From: Symbiodinium microadriaticum
Taxonomy: Eukaryota > Sar > Dinophyceae > Suessiales > Symbiodiniaceae
DNA length: 64,000 nt
Assembly: GCA_001939145.1 (NCBI GenBank)
Contig: LSRX01000359.1
Span: 341,508 to 405,507, forward strand
Direction of reading: 5' to 3'
This document shows, piece by piece, positions 38,010 through 48,569 of this stretch (the stretch's first letter is position 1; the number at the start of each line of letters is the position of its first letter). The translations under genes were made by a program, and so were the position numbers. The notes beneath the pieces were generated by a model, which worked only from the letters and a program-made list of their open reading frames with translations, searched no databases and was not told the DNA's origin.

Positions 38010-38226
38010 GGGCTTACGGGTTTAGGGTTATAACAGGGGTTGATAGCTTAGGGTTTAGGGGCTTAGGGGTTTAGGGTTTTGGTTTTCAGGGATTATTGAA
38101 AGGGTTTATGAATGAAGGTTTAGGTTGTTAGGGTTATTTGGGGGTTTAGGGGTTTACTGTTATGGTCTTAGTGGCTTATCATTTAGGATATAGGGGTTTA
38201 GGGTTTCGGCAATTCGCTCTCTGCAG

Positions 38227-38272
38227 GTTGCAAATACAAGGCTTCGTGCTCGTCGGGGACCCGGATGAAAGA
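38227..38272 (+). CDS. short exon
   Basis: CTCTCTGCAG acceptor; LQIQGFVLVGDPDER; donor AAAGA|GTTTAGGG. Confidence 0.5.
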
Positions 38273-38279
38273 GTTTAGG

Positions 38280-38575
38280 GTTGGGGGGTTAGGGCTCAAG
38301 GGGTTGAGGCGTTTAGGGTTTAGGGGTTTGGGGTTACTGTAAGGGCTCAAGGGGTTTAGGGGCTAGAGTGAATCTTCAAAACTGAGGAACTCGAAAGTTG
38401 AGTCCAGAGACTTCTTCAGGGTTTGAGGGTTTTACAAGGGCTTGTGGGCTTATGACTTGTGGGCTAAGAGCCCGAACTCTNGTTGGGGGGTTAGGGCTCA
38501 AGGGGTTGAGGCGTTTAGGGTTTAGGGGTTTGGGGTTTAGGGGTTTAGAGTTGAGGGGTTTAGGGTTTAGGGTTG
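38280..38575. repeat. duplicated TTTAGGG-rich block around N (38471)
   Basis: TTGGGGGGTTAGGGCTCAAGG..GTTTGGGGTT occurs just before 38340 and again directly after the N. The N probably joins two overlapping copies. Confidence 0.75.
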
Positions 38576-38610
38576 AGGGGTCAAGGCTGTGACTGCGGGT
38601 GTCCGAGGGT

Positions 38611-38803
38611 GGGCAGCTGGGCAGAGACCTGCGGCGTCCAACTGCAGTTTTTTCCGACCCTGCGCAGTACCAGAGTAAACCCCACAGCTGTTTTGCGACC
38701 AGTTCCCTATAAATTAGTGGTTCGCTTTTCGGGTCTTCTACATGATCTTCAGGGGATCCAGAAAAGGGTGCCTAACCCGGCCAACCACCCCAAAAAATTC
38801 TAA
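38611..38803 (+). CDS. candidate coding region
   Basis: SWAETCGVQLQFFPTLRSTR then VNPTAVLRPVPYKLVVRFSG, reaching TAA at 38801. The first 25 codons have good GC3; the remainder is weaker. Confidence 0.4.
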
Positions 38804-38929
38804 ACGCTTTGAAGCCCTCAGTCCTCACGCCTAGAATCGCAAAACGCGTCAGGGTCGGTGCCCCAAAAACCCTGAACACTTGACCGTAACCTGAAGCCCT
38901 GAACCGATACTGAACCCACACTAAAATCC

Positions 38930-39190
38930 CTAAACCCTAAATCCTGAACCCTAAACCCTAAACCCTGAACACCAAACCCTAAACCCTATAACCCTAGACC
39001 CTATAAACCCTAAACCCTAAACCCTATAACCTATAGACCCTATAAACCCTAGACCCTATAAACCCTGAACCCTATAATCCTAGACCCTGAACCCTAAACC
39101 CTAAACCCTGAACCCTAAACCCTAAACCCTGAACCCTAGACCCTATAAACCCTGAACCCTATAACCCTAAACCCTAAACCTTGAACCTAA
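38930..39190. repeat. telomere-like array (CCCTAAA / CCCTATAAA)
   Basis: CCCTAAA, CCCTGAA, CCCTATAA and CCCTAGA variants, about 260 bp. Confidence 0.9.
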
Positions 39191-39197
39191 GCCCGAA

Positions 39198-39300
39198 GCT
39201 CCAAATCTGGAGCGCTTTCGAAATTCACCCGAGGGCCCCCTGGTTCCCATCCCGTCGTCCCTGTGCACTAAACCCGGATCCCAGAGCCCTGAACCCTGTA
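39198..39300 (+). CDS. exon between inverted arrays
   Basis: AGCCCGAAG acceptor; PNLERFRNSPEGPLVPIPSS then LCTKPGSQSPEPC (best GC3 of three open frames); donor TAGA|GTTTAGGG. Confidence 0.45.
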
Positions 39301-39669
39301 GAGTTTAGGGGTTTCGGGTTTAGGGTTCAGGATTTCGGGGTTGAGGGGTTTAGGGTTGAGGGTTTAGGGATTTAGGGTTTAGGGTTTAGGGTATACCTTG
39401 ATCCTCACATCTTAAGCCGGTAGAGTCCACAGTTGCATCGCATTTCTTTCAACCGTGTAGGGTCGAGGGTCCTCAAACTCCCAAGTCCAAAGCCTCATCC
39501 CTGCTTGCCCCGGGCCTTGCTCTTGCAGCGGCATTTGGCAAAAGCCAGCATGACCTGTCGATCGAAATTACCCCAGCCTTGCTGCAAGAAAACCTGGAGT
39601 CTGGTTCTTGAGGCTTGTGGGCCCCAAAGACCATACTAGATAGGGCTTTTGGGCTGTGTTGAGCCGTAG

Positions 39670-39812
39670 GGTAAATACTTACCTGTGCTATTTTAGGACG
39701 CGCTCCCGCATGAGCTCGGACATCCGCCAAGCAAGCAATACTATTTTTTGGGGGGTTCCTTCTTAAATATGTAGTATAACATACCCCCCAAACCCAATTC
39801 TAAGCATTATGT
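39670..39812. mobile_element. hairpin element, family B (with internal unique part)
   Basis: GTAAATACTTACCTGTGCTATTTTAG, TTTTTTGGGGGGTTCCTTCTTA, TAACATACCCCCCAAACCC, TTCTAAGCATTATG. Confidence 0.55.
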
Positions 39813-39902
39813 TCGATGGGCCATAGGTGTGTGTAGAATGTAGGTACAACTCTAGAACAGGAGGGTTTGCGGGTTCGCTGGGGAGCTATCGGATAGGTGC
39901 AG

Positions 39903-39991
39903 ACATGCCGCCTCCGCACTCCCAGTTTGGCATCATCGTCTACCCCCTCCTCTTCGTGGTCATCACCTGCAGCATGATCTTCACCTACACC
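39903..39991 (+). CDS. exon with a membrane helix
   Basis: ATAGGTGCAG acceptor; MPPPHSQFGIIVYPLLFVVI then TCSMIFTYT; almost every third base is G/C; donor ACACC|GTGGGG. Clear hydrophobic helix. It continues as one 152-codon ORF to 40285 that also contains GC-biased RYRGEVLSTSRSKEVWALQS. Confidence 0.6.
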
Positions 39992-40527
39992 GTGGGGTTG
40001 GGAGCCCGGCCAGCCCTGACACTTAGGGTTGTGGGTTTAGGGTTTAGGGTTGTGGGTGTTGAAGTTTCCGACGTTTTGGATGTAGGCTTTGGGAGATACC
40101 GAGGAGAGGTTCTGTCAACCTCCAGAAGCAAAGAGGTGTGGGCTTTGCAGTCTAGAGGAGCTTCGCTGAAGGGCAGGGTCTTCAGGCTTGTGGATCTACT
40201 TGGAAACCAGGCAGCTTTCGGTAGACCCGAAACCCTAAACCCTGAACCCTATACCCTATACCCCATAAATCCTAAACACTCCTAAACCATGAGCCCTAAG
40301 CCCCACCTCAGTCCTTCAAGCCGCGTATCCGAGCGTTCAGCCCTGCTAAGACCCGAGACCCTAAATTCCTTAAGCCTATGGCCTTTAGCTATCCTAAGGG
40401 ATCCTTGGGGTCCGTGTATGTATTGTATGTAAAGTATATAGATTTGGGCGATCCTATGCAGCTGTTTCAGGGCCACAGTGTAAACTATATGTGTGCACAT
40501 GAACCCTAAACACCCAAACCCCTACAG

Positions 40528-40671
40528 TAGCCTTTGCGAACCCTGATAGCACACTTTTCGAGCCCGTCTGCACCCCTTATAACCCCCTTATCCCGACCGC
40601 CGGAGTCGTCAACCGGAGTTTCGGGGTGCGTGTCTGCGTGCATCTCGATGCCACGGAGGAGGGGCGGCACG
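40528..40671 (+). CDS. exon, unknown
   Basis: CCCCTACAG acceptor after CCCTAAACACC; AFANPDSTLFEPVCTPYNPL, IPTAGVVNRSFGVRVCVHLD, ATEEGRH; very high GC3 in the second half; donor CACG|GTGGGG. Strand-rich; family not recognised. Confidence 0.55.
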
Positions 40672-40872
40672 GTGGGGGTATTGGTCTTGGGGGCTTGGGG
40701 CTAAGGCTCGAGGGTTTAGGCGTATGGAATAGGGGTTCGGGGACGTGCTAAGCAATCCTGGTTCCTTTTTCACTGTAGGGCCTCACATCTAGAAGAGAGT
40801 GCTCGGGTATGCGATAGTTTATACAATACTATACATACATGCTCTGAAGAGAGATCAAGAAGGCTGTCGCAC

Positions 40873-41328
40873 ATGGCAAGGTACTGCAAACGCAGATGGA
40901 TGTCGTTTGCTTGTGGGCAGTTCTCCAAATTAGGGTCCCTTTTCAATTTAGGTCCCCAATTATGTGCGGCATGCTTGAAAAGGACCCCAAAAGGGACCCT
41001 AATTAGACAACTACCCTTGCACCATGGCCCTAATATTACTCAGTCAGTTTCCCTGCGCCATGCTGTTTACAAGCCATGGACCGGCCGAGAAGGGAGCAAC
41101 GGCTGTTCGCTAGTCGTGCACCGACCGTTCCGTTGCAAACTATCGGACAGAGAGTGGCCTCTGTCATATCGGCGGCTGTTTGGCTACCTTGGCCCTTCTC
41201 GGAAATGGGTTAAGACGGTTAAGACTACAAACGACCACAATCTACAAACCACTCTAGGATCCATGAAGAGCCTAGCACCCCAGTATAGGGTTCTGAGTAT
41301 TTTGACCACGATACCCATAGGCCCCTAA
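40873..41328 (+). CDS. candidate ORF spanning a family H hairpin
   Basis: 151 codons starting MARYCKRRWMSFACG; residues about 16-48 are hairpin-encoded. It ends inside the left arm of a family A hairpin. If that hairpin is removed the frame extends 12 codons. Confidence 0.3.
   Translation: MARYCKRRWMSFACGQFSKLGSLFNLGPQLCAACLKRTPKGTLIRQLPLHHGPNITQSVSLRHAVYKPWTGREGSNGCSLVVHRPFRCKLSDREWPLSYRRLFGYLGPSRKWVKTVKTTNDHNLQTTLGSMKSLAPQYRVLSILTTIPIGP
40915..41016. mobile_element. hairpin element, family H
   Basis: GGGCAGTTCTCCAAATTAGG ... CCTAATTAGACAACTACCC, TTG flank on each side. Confidence 0.85.
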
Positions 41329-41387
41329 ATTACCTTGTAGGATTCTAAATATGAACCACAAAAAGGAACTACTTAGGGGCCTATGGG
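41314..41387. mobile_element. hairpin element, family A (short)
   Basis: CCCATAGGCCCCTAA left arm lacks GTAGTTCC; right arm complete; TA on both sides. Confidence 0.85.
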
Positions 41388-41489
41388 TAACTTCAAAACA
41401 GCGGACATCGAACTCCCCGTCTTGACAATGCCACTGATCTCGACCTATGATGGTGGCAATGTGTGCTTCAGTGCCGTGGCGCTTTTGTG

Positions 41490-41597
41490 CCCAGAGACTC
41501 CAAAACCCCTTAATTAAGGAATATACCTTAAATCTTATTGGGGTTCCTTCTCTTTTTTTGGTATATTCCTTAATTAAAGAGTTTTGGAGTCTCTGGG
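41490..41597. mobile_element. hairpin element, family D
   Basis: CCCAGAGACTCCAAAACCCC ... GAGTTTTGGAGTCTCTGGG, TG on both sides (41488, 41598). The inner TTAATTAAGGAATATACC is shared with 10860. Confidence 0.9.
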
Positions 41598-41721
41598 TGC
41601 ATGTCGCAGAGGTAATGAGGGCTCAGGGAAATTACTATGCCCAGACAGTGCTGGGCGGTTCGTCCCCTGGCTAGGGCCTAGGGCCCTGAACCCTTCACCG
41701 TGCACTGTTGATGTAGATCGT

Positions 41722-41825
41722 AATATAGGGCTTTACTAGTTACCTATACTATTTTTTGGGGCTCCTTATTGTAACTTTTGTCTAATAAACCCCCAAGCCC
41801 TGTTCTAATTATTAAGGCCCCTTTT
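41722..41825. mobile_element. hairpin element, family B
   Basis: GTAATATAGGGCTTTACTAG ... TAATTATTAAGGCCCCTTTTGTAC. Confidence 0.7.
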
Positions 41826-41884
41826 GTACCCGCTACCCTCTAGATCCCTCCGTCTTGTGAACGGCCTTACTTAATTAAATTAAG

Positions 41885-41961
41885 CTCGCTCACCCCCGAA
41901 TTAACCGCATGAACGAGGTGACCCGGCATGGCGAAATTAACGAGGTCAGCATGCGAGGAGG
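41885..41961 (+). CDS. exon, charged
   Basis: TTAAATTAAG acceptor; LAHPRINRMNEVTRHGEINE then VSMRG, high GC3; donor AGG|GTTTTAGG. Upstream open frame (IPPSCERPYLIK) may be a separate exon. Confidence 0.55.
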
Positions 41962-41999
41962 GTTTTAGGCTTGCAGGAAAGGTTTTTTTCTGAAAACCT

Positions 42000-42320
42000 T
42001 AAACTCTAAACCCTAAACCCCTAAACCCCAAACCCTACACCCTAAACCCTTAACCCCCTATAAAACCCCTAAACTCTAACTCCTAAATCCCAGACCCTAA
42101 TCCCCAGAGCCAGGACCTTCCCAAACCAAACCCTAAACCCTAAACCCTACACTGTACGGTTTAGGGTTTACGGTTTAGGGTTTAGGGTTTAGGGTTTAGG
42201 GGTTTAGGGGTTTAGGGTTTAGGGTTTAGGGTTTAGGGGTTTAGGGTTTAGGGTTTACGGTTTAGGGTTTAGGGTTTAGGGTTTAGGGGACCCTCTAGAC
42301 CCTAAACCCTAAACCCTGGA
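42000..42320. repeat. inverted telomere-like arrays (CCCTAAA then TTTAGGG)
   Basis: C-strand units to about 42150, then ACTGTACGG and about 130 bp of TTTAGGG/TTTACGG units, then a short C-strand piece. A large potential stem. Confidence 0.95.
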
Positions 42321-42425
42321 CTGGAAGCCTCTATTTCAAGCGTCATGTAACCCCATTCAGCCCTGAACTTGAAAGCCGACTTTAACTCCAAGCCGCCAAA
42401 AAAAACCTTGGACCTAAGCCCTTAT

Positions 42426-42532
42426 GGCCAGTTCCCGAAATCAGGGTCCCTTTTAAGTTTAGGGTCCCTTTTTATCAGAGTGCCGTTCTACATTGGGGAC
42501 CTGAAGAGGCACCCTAAGTTAGAGAACTACCC
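42426..42532. mobile_element. hairpin element, family H
   Basis: GGCCAGTTCCCGAAATCAGGG ... CACCCTAAGTTAGAGAACTACCC, with TTAT on both sides. Confidence 0.85.
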
Positions 42533-42872
42533 TTATATAAGCTTACCCTAAGGCTCAAAATAGCCCAAAGGCCTATTATAGTAGGGTCTTTGGGCCCAAA
42601 AGCCTTATAATATGAGTCCTTAGAGCCTTAGGCTTAGACTCGAACACCCCCAACACCCAACACCACCTCTCCGAAGGCTCTACCACCCTGAAACCCTCAG
42701 ACTTTAGACCCTGAACGCCTAAACCCTCAACCGCCCTGGCTTAGGGTTCAGGGCTTAGGGTTTAGGGCTTAGGGTTTCGGGCTTAGGGTTTAGGGTTCAG
42801 GGTCTGTGCTTGCAATCCTTACGCCCGAGCCCGTGATGAGCCCCCAGGGAGGTCAGTTGGTGCAGCGCGCAG

Positions 42873-42910
42873 CCCGATGAGGATGAGAAGACCGAAGCAG
42901 AGGCACTGGG
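42873..42910 (+). CDS. micro-exon, acidic
   Basis: GCGCGCAG acceptor; PDEDEKTEAEAL; donor CTGGG|GTAGCA; high GC3. Confidence 0.5.
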
Positions 42911-43134
42911 GTAGCACGGGTGCCTGGCCCGCTGAGAACCCTAAACCGTAAACCCTAAACCCTAAACTGAGGGTTTAGGGCCACAACATGCTTCAAAGAA
43001 TCGGCGGATTCAGAATTGGTTGCAAGTGGCCTGCTAGAGCCTGTTTGCTTCGTGCATTTTGCTTGCCCTACCTTTCCCCAAAGTCCATGTGCCTTAGATG
43101 CTGTAGAAGCTGTAGAAGTACCCTTACTATATAG

Positions 43135-43202
43135 GAACCTCTCAAGGAACCCCTTTCATGCCAAAACTGATGCGACAAAGGTGCATGGACCTTGAACCTC
43201 GG
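43135..43202 (+). CDS. candidate exon abutting a hairpin
   Basis: ACTATATAG acceptor; TSQGTPFMPKLMRQRCMDLE then PR; donor CTCGG|GTGACT, 8 bp before a family G hairpin. Confidence 0.4.
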
Positions 43203-43211
43203 GTGACTGTA

Positions 43212-43311
43212 GGAACCTGATTGAAACCCTGGCCCCATAACCCCAAAACAGTAGGACTCATACATTAAGGATCCCTAATAAAGGGCCCAAGGTTTCTTGA
43301 TCAGGTTCCTA
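43212..43311. mobile_element. hairpin element, family G
   Basis: GGAACCTGATTGAAACCC ... GGTTTCTTGATCAGGTTCC with TA outside. Directly followed by a family H half copy (to about 43380). Confidence 0.8.
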
Positions 43312-43383
43312 TATGGGTAGTCTTCTCAATTAGGGTTGCTATTAGGGTTGCTTCTGGGATCCTTTTATAAGGGTGCCGTACTA

Positions 43384-43640
43384 AACCCGAAACCCCTAAA
43401 CCCGAAACCCCTAAACCCTAAACCCTAAACCCTAAGCCCTAAGCCCTAAGCCCTAAACCCTAAACCCTAAGCCCTAAGCCCTAAACCCTAAGCCCTAAAC
43501 CCCTAAACCCTAAACCCTAAACCCTAAACCCTAAACCCTACCCATATTACCCAATGGCTNTAAACCCTAAGCCCTAAGCCCTAAACCCTAAGCCCTAAAC
43601 CCCTAAACCCTAAACCCTAAACCCTAAACCCTAAACCCTA
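43384..43640. repeat. telomere-like array duplicated around N (43560)
   Basis: CCCTAAACCCTAAGCCCTAAG.. through CCCTACCCATA appears before and after the N in the same order. Likely a gap-join artefact or tandem duplication. Confidence 0.8.
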
Positions 43641-44044
43641 CCCATAGGAAGCAAAATTTTGGTTTCAGTGTTTTTGTTAAGGGCTCTTTTCGAGCCGCAT
43701 TCAGGGTTTCCGGCTTTGGGCTTTAGGTTTAGGGCTTTGGGTTTTGGGTTTGGGGTTTAGGGCTTTGGGTTTTGGGGTTTGGGGGGTTAGAGTTTAGGGT
43801 TTTGGGTTTAGGGGTTCGTAAGGTTTCGGTTGCTATGGATCAAATCAGCTTCTAGATTCTAGATACCTAGGTTGCACTTTGGGAGGCTGCAAAAAGGTCC
43901 CTTATGGTTCTTATACTACAACGATGCCTCCAACTGAATCCCTACACCTATAAGGCCCGGCACCGCCTCAGACGAAGAGCCGAGCCTCAGATGCTTTGGA
44001 GGTCGACAACACGCCGAAAAGCATGGCGACGGATACCACCGCAG

Positions 44045-44167
44045 GGGTGACTTGGATGCGTTGTCGAGCTTTGTTCAGGCTTCGTGGCCTTACTTACAGG
44101 AGCTCACCCATAATAAGATCATGTCCAATGTATATACGAAAAAGCACATTGAGCCCCAGTTTCGAGG
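44045..44167 (+). CDS. exon, SMP-domain-like (extended synaptotagmin type)
   Basis: CACCGCAG acceptor, donor CGAGG|GTTCGG. Frame DLDALSSFVQASWPYLQELT HNKIMSNVYTKKHIEPQF fits the start of synaptotagmin-like mitochondrial-lipid-binding (SMP) domains: WP[YF], a helix, then IEP. SMP domains carry lipids at membrane contact sites, usually with C2 domains. Only the N-terminal SMP segment is visible. Confidence 0.45.
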
Positions 44168-44365
44168 GTTCGGCATTAAGGATTCAGGGTTTGGGGCGAA
44201 GGGTCTGCTTCCCGGCAGTTTAAGGGTCGGGAGGATTGAGTCTTACGGTTTGGCGGTTCAGGCTTGGATCACGGCCTGCAAGAGTCAAGCTCACGGGTGT
44301 CAGGCTCCTTGCTTTGTGGAAAGGCTTTCGTGCTGGGTCCATTTGTGCAAAGCTGTCTCGCCCAG

Positions 44366-44425
44366 GATGATGACGATGAGGAGGCAAAGAATCAGAAGCA
44401 CACCGTCATGGTCTTCAATGAGGAC
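44366..44425 (+). CDS. exon, acidic then strand
   Basis: CTCGCCCAG acceptor, exactly 20 codons DDDDEEAKNQKHTVMVFNED, donor GAGGAC|GTAGGC; very high GC3. Possibly the same gene as the SMP-like exon. Confidence 0.55.
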
Positions 44426-44623
44426 GTAGGCGCCGAAGGGTCTGCAGGGCTGCGGGTATTTTTTGAGGAGGCTGCAAAGCCTCGGTTTCGCCAGAGCCGG
44501 GGATCTAAGCATCAGAGATGTCTTCAAATCCGTAGCGTAGCTACTTTCAGCGTCCTCATCAGCCAGGATCTAGCGCTTAACCCTCAGACCTGAAACCCGA
44601 AACCCTTTTCGCCATTCAAACCA

Positions 44624-44745
44624 GTGCCGGTGAATGGGAGCCCGCACGCTTCACGGGAACGTCTCTGCGAGCCGTTTTCGCTGTCTCTAGGATCTTGTTC
44701 AAGATCTACGAATCTGCAGTGCCTTCTGCGGGTCCTTTCCAGGGT
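44624..44745 (+). CDS. candidate exon
   Basis: MPVNGSPHASRERLCEPFSL onward to GTGAATG|GTTTAGG. Moderate GC3. Confidence 0.3.
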
Positions 44746-44869
44746 GAATGGTTTAGGCGTTACAGTGCGGGGTCTATCGGGTTTGGGGTGTAGGGTTTGG
44801 GGATGTTCAGGGCTAAGGGTTTAGTGTGCCCAATCGTTTTCCCCATTCCATGCTGAGCCGTCGCTGCAG

Positions 44870-44908
44870 AACAGTGGATCGACCCCGCTGCCAACGAGAT
44901 CAAGGCGT
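44870..44908 (+). CDS. micro-exon
   Basis: GTCGCTGCAG acceptor; QWIDPAANEIKA; donor GCGT|GTGGTT; very high GC3. Similar ending to the exon at 227-265. Confidence 0.5.
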
Positions 44909-45075
44909 GTGGTTCGGGCGTGAGAGCTTGGGATGTAGGCTTTGATTTGATGTGCGAGTGCGGAGTTTCATGGTCTTTAGGGTTTCCTGCATGGTTCAAC
45001 ATCCCTAAACCCTAAACACTAAACCCTAAGCCTAAACCCTAAACCCTAAACCCTAAGCCTAAACTCCTCTTGCAG

Positions 45076-45189
45076 TACAGCCGAGCCCCTGGGACCTTCG
45101 GATGCCCCAAAAAGCGGGGATTGCAGGTGACCTTGGAGCCTCCAATTCCGAGCTGGATTCCGGTGGCGACCTCGTTGAGCTGCGTGGGG
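45076..45189 (+). CDS. exon between inverted arrays
   Basis: CTCCTCTTGCAG acceptor after CCCTAAA array; phase-0 frame YSRAPGTFGCPKKRGLQVTL then EPPIPSWIPVATSLSCVG; donor GGGG|GTTTAGGG. Very high GC3. Unknown. Confidence 0.6.
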
Positions 45190-45194
45190 GTTTA

Positions 45195-45300
45195 GGGTTT
45201 AGGGTTTAGAGTGTAGGGTTTAGGGTTTATAAGGGCTTGGGGTTTAGAGTTTAGGGTTTATAAGGGCTTGGGGTTTAGAGTTTAGGGTTTAGGGTTTAAT
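45195..45300. repeat. telomere-like array with duplicated 40-mer
   Basis: TTTAGGGTTTATAAGGGCTTGGGGTTTAGAG is repeated about 41 bp apart. Confidence 0.8.
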
Positions 45301-45529
45301 TGGGTTTTAGGGGCTTGTGTGCAAGATCGGAGAAGACCTAGCTGTGCGTGCGCGTTTACATACACATGCTCGCGCAGACCCGTGTCTAAAGTCGTGGACA
45401 CACAAGGTGTTTGTGTACAGAATCTAGCACGTATTTCCATGAACATGCATGCGCCTGTTGTGCACACATGTCTGTATCTATTTCTATATATGCATATATT
45501 TATATCTATGTACAAATTCGGTATATGTA

Positions 45530-45657
45530 TGTATGAATGAATGAATGTATGTATGTAAGTAAGTAAGTATGTATGTATGTATGTATGTATCTATGTATGT
45601 AGGAAGGTAGGTAGGTAGGTAGGTAGGTAGGTAGGTAGGTAGATGTATGTACGTGTA

Positions 45658-45688
<31 letters not shown>

Positions 45689-45917
45689 ATGTATGTATGT
45701 ATGTATGTATGTATGTATGCATGGTCACGTAACTTATGGTAATGTATGGCAATGTATGGTAATGTAATGTAGTGCAATGCGATGTGATGTGATGTAATGT
45801 AACCTAATGCATGTAGGTATGTATGCCTGCATGCCTGCATGCATGCATGTATGGATGGATGTATGTATGTATGTATGTATGTATGTATGTATGTATGTAT
45901 ATATGTATGTATGTATG

Positions 45918-45951
<34 letters not shown>

Positions 45952-45965
45952 TGTATGTCTGTATG
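45530..45965. repeat. (TATG)n/(AGGT)n compound microsatellite
   Basis: TGTA tetranucleotides with AAGT and GTAG blocks, an AATGTATGGTAATG block (45735-45800), then TATG again. Confidence 0.95.
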
Positions 45966-46659
45966 TACGGAGTACATGAAAGTTCACAGGGTGGTGACAT
46001 CTGCGTCGAATTCCATATTGTTAATTTAAAACCCAAAAGGCAACAGGAACGCCTGAACCTGGAGCCCCGAAAGCCTAAACTCCCAGCCCTAAACTATGCA
46101 CCCTCAGCCTCAAGCCGACATTCAGCTCTCAGCCCAAGAAGTTTAATTGTCCAGTGCTTGTGATATCTGGCTACAAGTCGCGGTTTGGGACCTCCCAGAG
46201 GTCTTGGCTTTTAGCTCCTACGCTCCAAACCGAACCTTAGCGTCATTATGAGTTCGGCATGCTCCGATAATGATAAGAGTTTAATCAAGTCTAATCAGGG
46301 TGTCGTAGAACTTTTTATTACAGGGATCTAGGCTTTTCGGGTCTTCAGGTTTTCGGTCTCGCGTTCTTTTGGGTTTAGGCGATTGGGGTTTCTAAGGCTT
46401 GGGGGCGACGGGTCTTGTAGTCCAGGAGGCGGCTGGCTCCTAAGCCCTGTTGCTGGATTCCCTAGCTGAACCTTCCTCCGTGACATAGAGATTTGAACTA
46501 TCCGTACCAAAGTCCCCCTCTGTCGCCCAAAGCAGTTAAACCACGCTGGAATATACCGCACCCCAAAAGCGCCATACGAGTTTTCCAAGTCCTGCTGTCA
46601 CATCCTCCTTCCCAACTTCTGAGCTTGAAAGGCTCCATGCGCTGAACCCTGTAGCATAG

Positions 46660-46690
46660 AGGCCTGAGGAATCAGAATTAGAACTATGCA
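46660..46690 (+). CDS. candidate exon before hairpin
   Basis: CATAG acceptor; RPEESELELCILR ends AAGG|GTCCGA in the element's left arm; the next frame (GARMIRERDNCLFRPLLCFL) opens in phase after the right arm. Low GC3. Confidence 0.25.
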
Positions 46691-46799
46691 TCCTAAGGGT
46701 CCGAGTACCCAAATAGTAAGGTTTTACGTCCCAGAATCCATACTCTGAGTGGTTTTTGGACCTTGAAACCCTACTATTTGGGTACTTGGACCCTTAGGG
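46689..46799. mobile_element. hairpin element, family F
   Basis: CTAAGGGTCCGAGTACCCAAATAGTA ... TACTATTTGGGTACTTGGACCCTTAG; nearly perfect terminal arms. Confidence 0.9.
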
Positions 46800-47167
46800 T
46801 GCCAGGATGATAAGGGAACGCGACAACTGTTTGTTCAGACCTCTCTTATGTTTCCTGCGGCTTTGCAAGCATCGAGCTCTGTTACTTGCCATCTAGAATC
46901 TAGGCTAAACCTTGTTCCCAAAATTTCCTGCAAAAAGCTCAGAATGCGTGCTGCACATTGCTCGTGACTCTCTGCATATCCAGGTCGCCGGCGAGATAAC
47001 GACTGGCCACGTCCGTCGCATCCTTACAGTGCCAAGCTTGCGATCTTTAAACCCCACAGCGATAGGAACCCTAAACCCTATAAACCCTATAAGCCCTACA
47101 AACCCTTTCAACCCTAAAATCCCTAATTACAATCCCTCTAAACCCTAAACCCACTGCCCACCCCAAG

Positions 47168-47235
47168 GATCGTGCATCCCGGTCCTGCAGCCCAACGGCT
47201 CGGCCATCAGCTTCAAGCCCGGGAGCTCGGAGTAA
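47168..47235 (+). CDS. terminal exon
   Basis: CACCCCAAG acceptor after CCCTAAACCC; SCIPVLQPNGSAISFKPGSS then E and TAA; all third positions G/C except two. C-terminus of an unknown protein. Confidence 0.6.
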
Positions 47236-47385
47236 TCTGGGGTCCCCTTTTTTTTCGGGATTCGTGAAATGCGAGCTTCCGAAAATAAGGGGGTACGTGA
47301 ATTTGGGGGGTCCTTCTAATAAGGATCCTACTATTTAGGGTACTATATTAGGGTCCCCTATTTTCGGGAACCCCCCAAATTTAAA
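47236..47385. mobile_element. hairpin-like element (GGGTCCCC..GGGGGTCC)
   Basis: GGGGTCCCC and CCCCTATTTTCGGGAACCCC arms around AATAAGGATCCTACTATTTAGG. Related fragments at 37141-37200 and 17605-17705. Confidence 0.5.
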
Positions 47386-47925
47386 TGATGATTCAACTAT
47401 AGGCAGGGTGTATATATTAGGCGAAAGTATGGGTCTTGATGTCATGGCGAGGGTTTTGTGGGTTGGCCTTCCGACTTCAGCAATGTAGCATGCCACGGGG
47501 TATGGTTTAATCATCCGACACCACCTACACCCTAATCCCCTATACACCGAAAACCCCTTCAACCGAAATCCACGAACAGCCACGGTTGCCCTAAACCCTA
47601 AACAATTAACTCTACACCCTAAACCCTACAACCCTACAACCTGAACCTCCACACTGTATTCCCCTACACCAGCCATGAACCACCGCACCTAAACGCTGAT
47701 GAACCCTAATTACTAATTTGGACTCTTTTAGATAGGCTTGCGCTGTCGGCTGGAACTCCTATAAAGTTTACGGCCTGGACTTATGCCTTGACGAAGGGTT
47801 TGCTTAAAGGGGTCGGGGTTGAGGGTTTAGGAAGGTGTAGTATAGGGGGGGAGGGGTTTAGGGTTTGGCAGGATCTGGGGTTGAGGGGTTAAGCTTGAGG
47901 TTTATGTAGGGTTTAGGGTGGCGGA

Positions 47926-48108
47926 TTGTTTTCGCCGAGAATGAAACGAGCAGCAATGGCAACACGTAGAACCTATGGCAGGGCTAGGCTTTGGGGTGTT
48001 GGGTGGGGCCACGACCAGTTCTTAAGGCTGTCGGTCGACAGAATTCGAATGTTCACTGCAGAAACTGTAGTAGTTAGTAGTGAACACACTCTGATTCTGA
48101 TTCTCTAA
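47926..48108 (+). CDS. candidate ORF, 60 aa
   Basis: MFSPRMKRAAMATRRTYGRA onward, after a TTTAGGG array. Basic; unknown. Confidence 0.25.
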   Translation: MFSPRMKRAAMATRRTYGRARLWGVGWGHDQFLRLSVDRIRMFTAETVVVSSEHTLILIL

Positions 48109-48569
48109 TTGTTAGCGCGAATGCGCACTCCAAGTCATAGAACTCGCACTTTCTGTGGAAAGAATGGGCATGGGGCTGGTAGGAAACATGCTATAGGCCC
48201 TCATGGGGCCCTGATTGATGAACCAGACCCTGTCGGTTTTAGCTGCAATACTGACGGCATCTGATCCATATTGGTGTCTCAGAAGATAGAGAACCCATAT
48301 CTAGAAGCCTTCACATTTTCAGGGATCCTTCCGAAAGAGGCCTAAGTACACTCTGATCACTCTACCGCAGTGCTCTGCGCTTGCGTTTGGGTATAGGGTC
48401 CCTGCTTCTTGCGCACAAGTCACTCCTGTTCCCGCTGTTCTGGTCGTAATCGTTCACCCTGAAACCCAAACTCGACCTCCCAAGCCGCAAGATTTGAGGG
48501 CCTACTACAGCCTGAGGCCTGAATTCCCGACCCCGGAGTCGCAGAGCCCTCTTAGAGTCTTAGAGCCTT

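Noticed and set aside
45484..46036. Tyr/His/Thr-rich ORFs
   Set aside because: They are (TATG)n/(AGGT)n microsatellite translations.
46440..46565. tRNA-like reverse complement (GATTTGAAC..GCAGTTAAACCACGC)
   Set aside because: D- and T-arm look-alikes are present, but the acceptor and anticodon stems do not pair.
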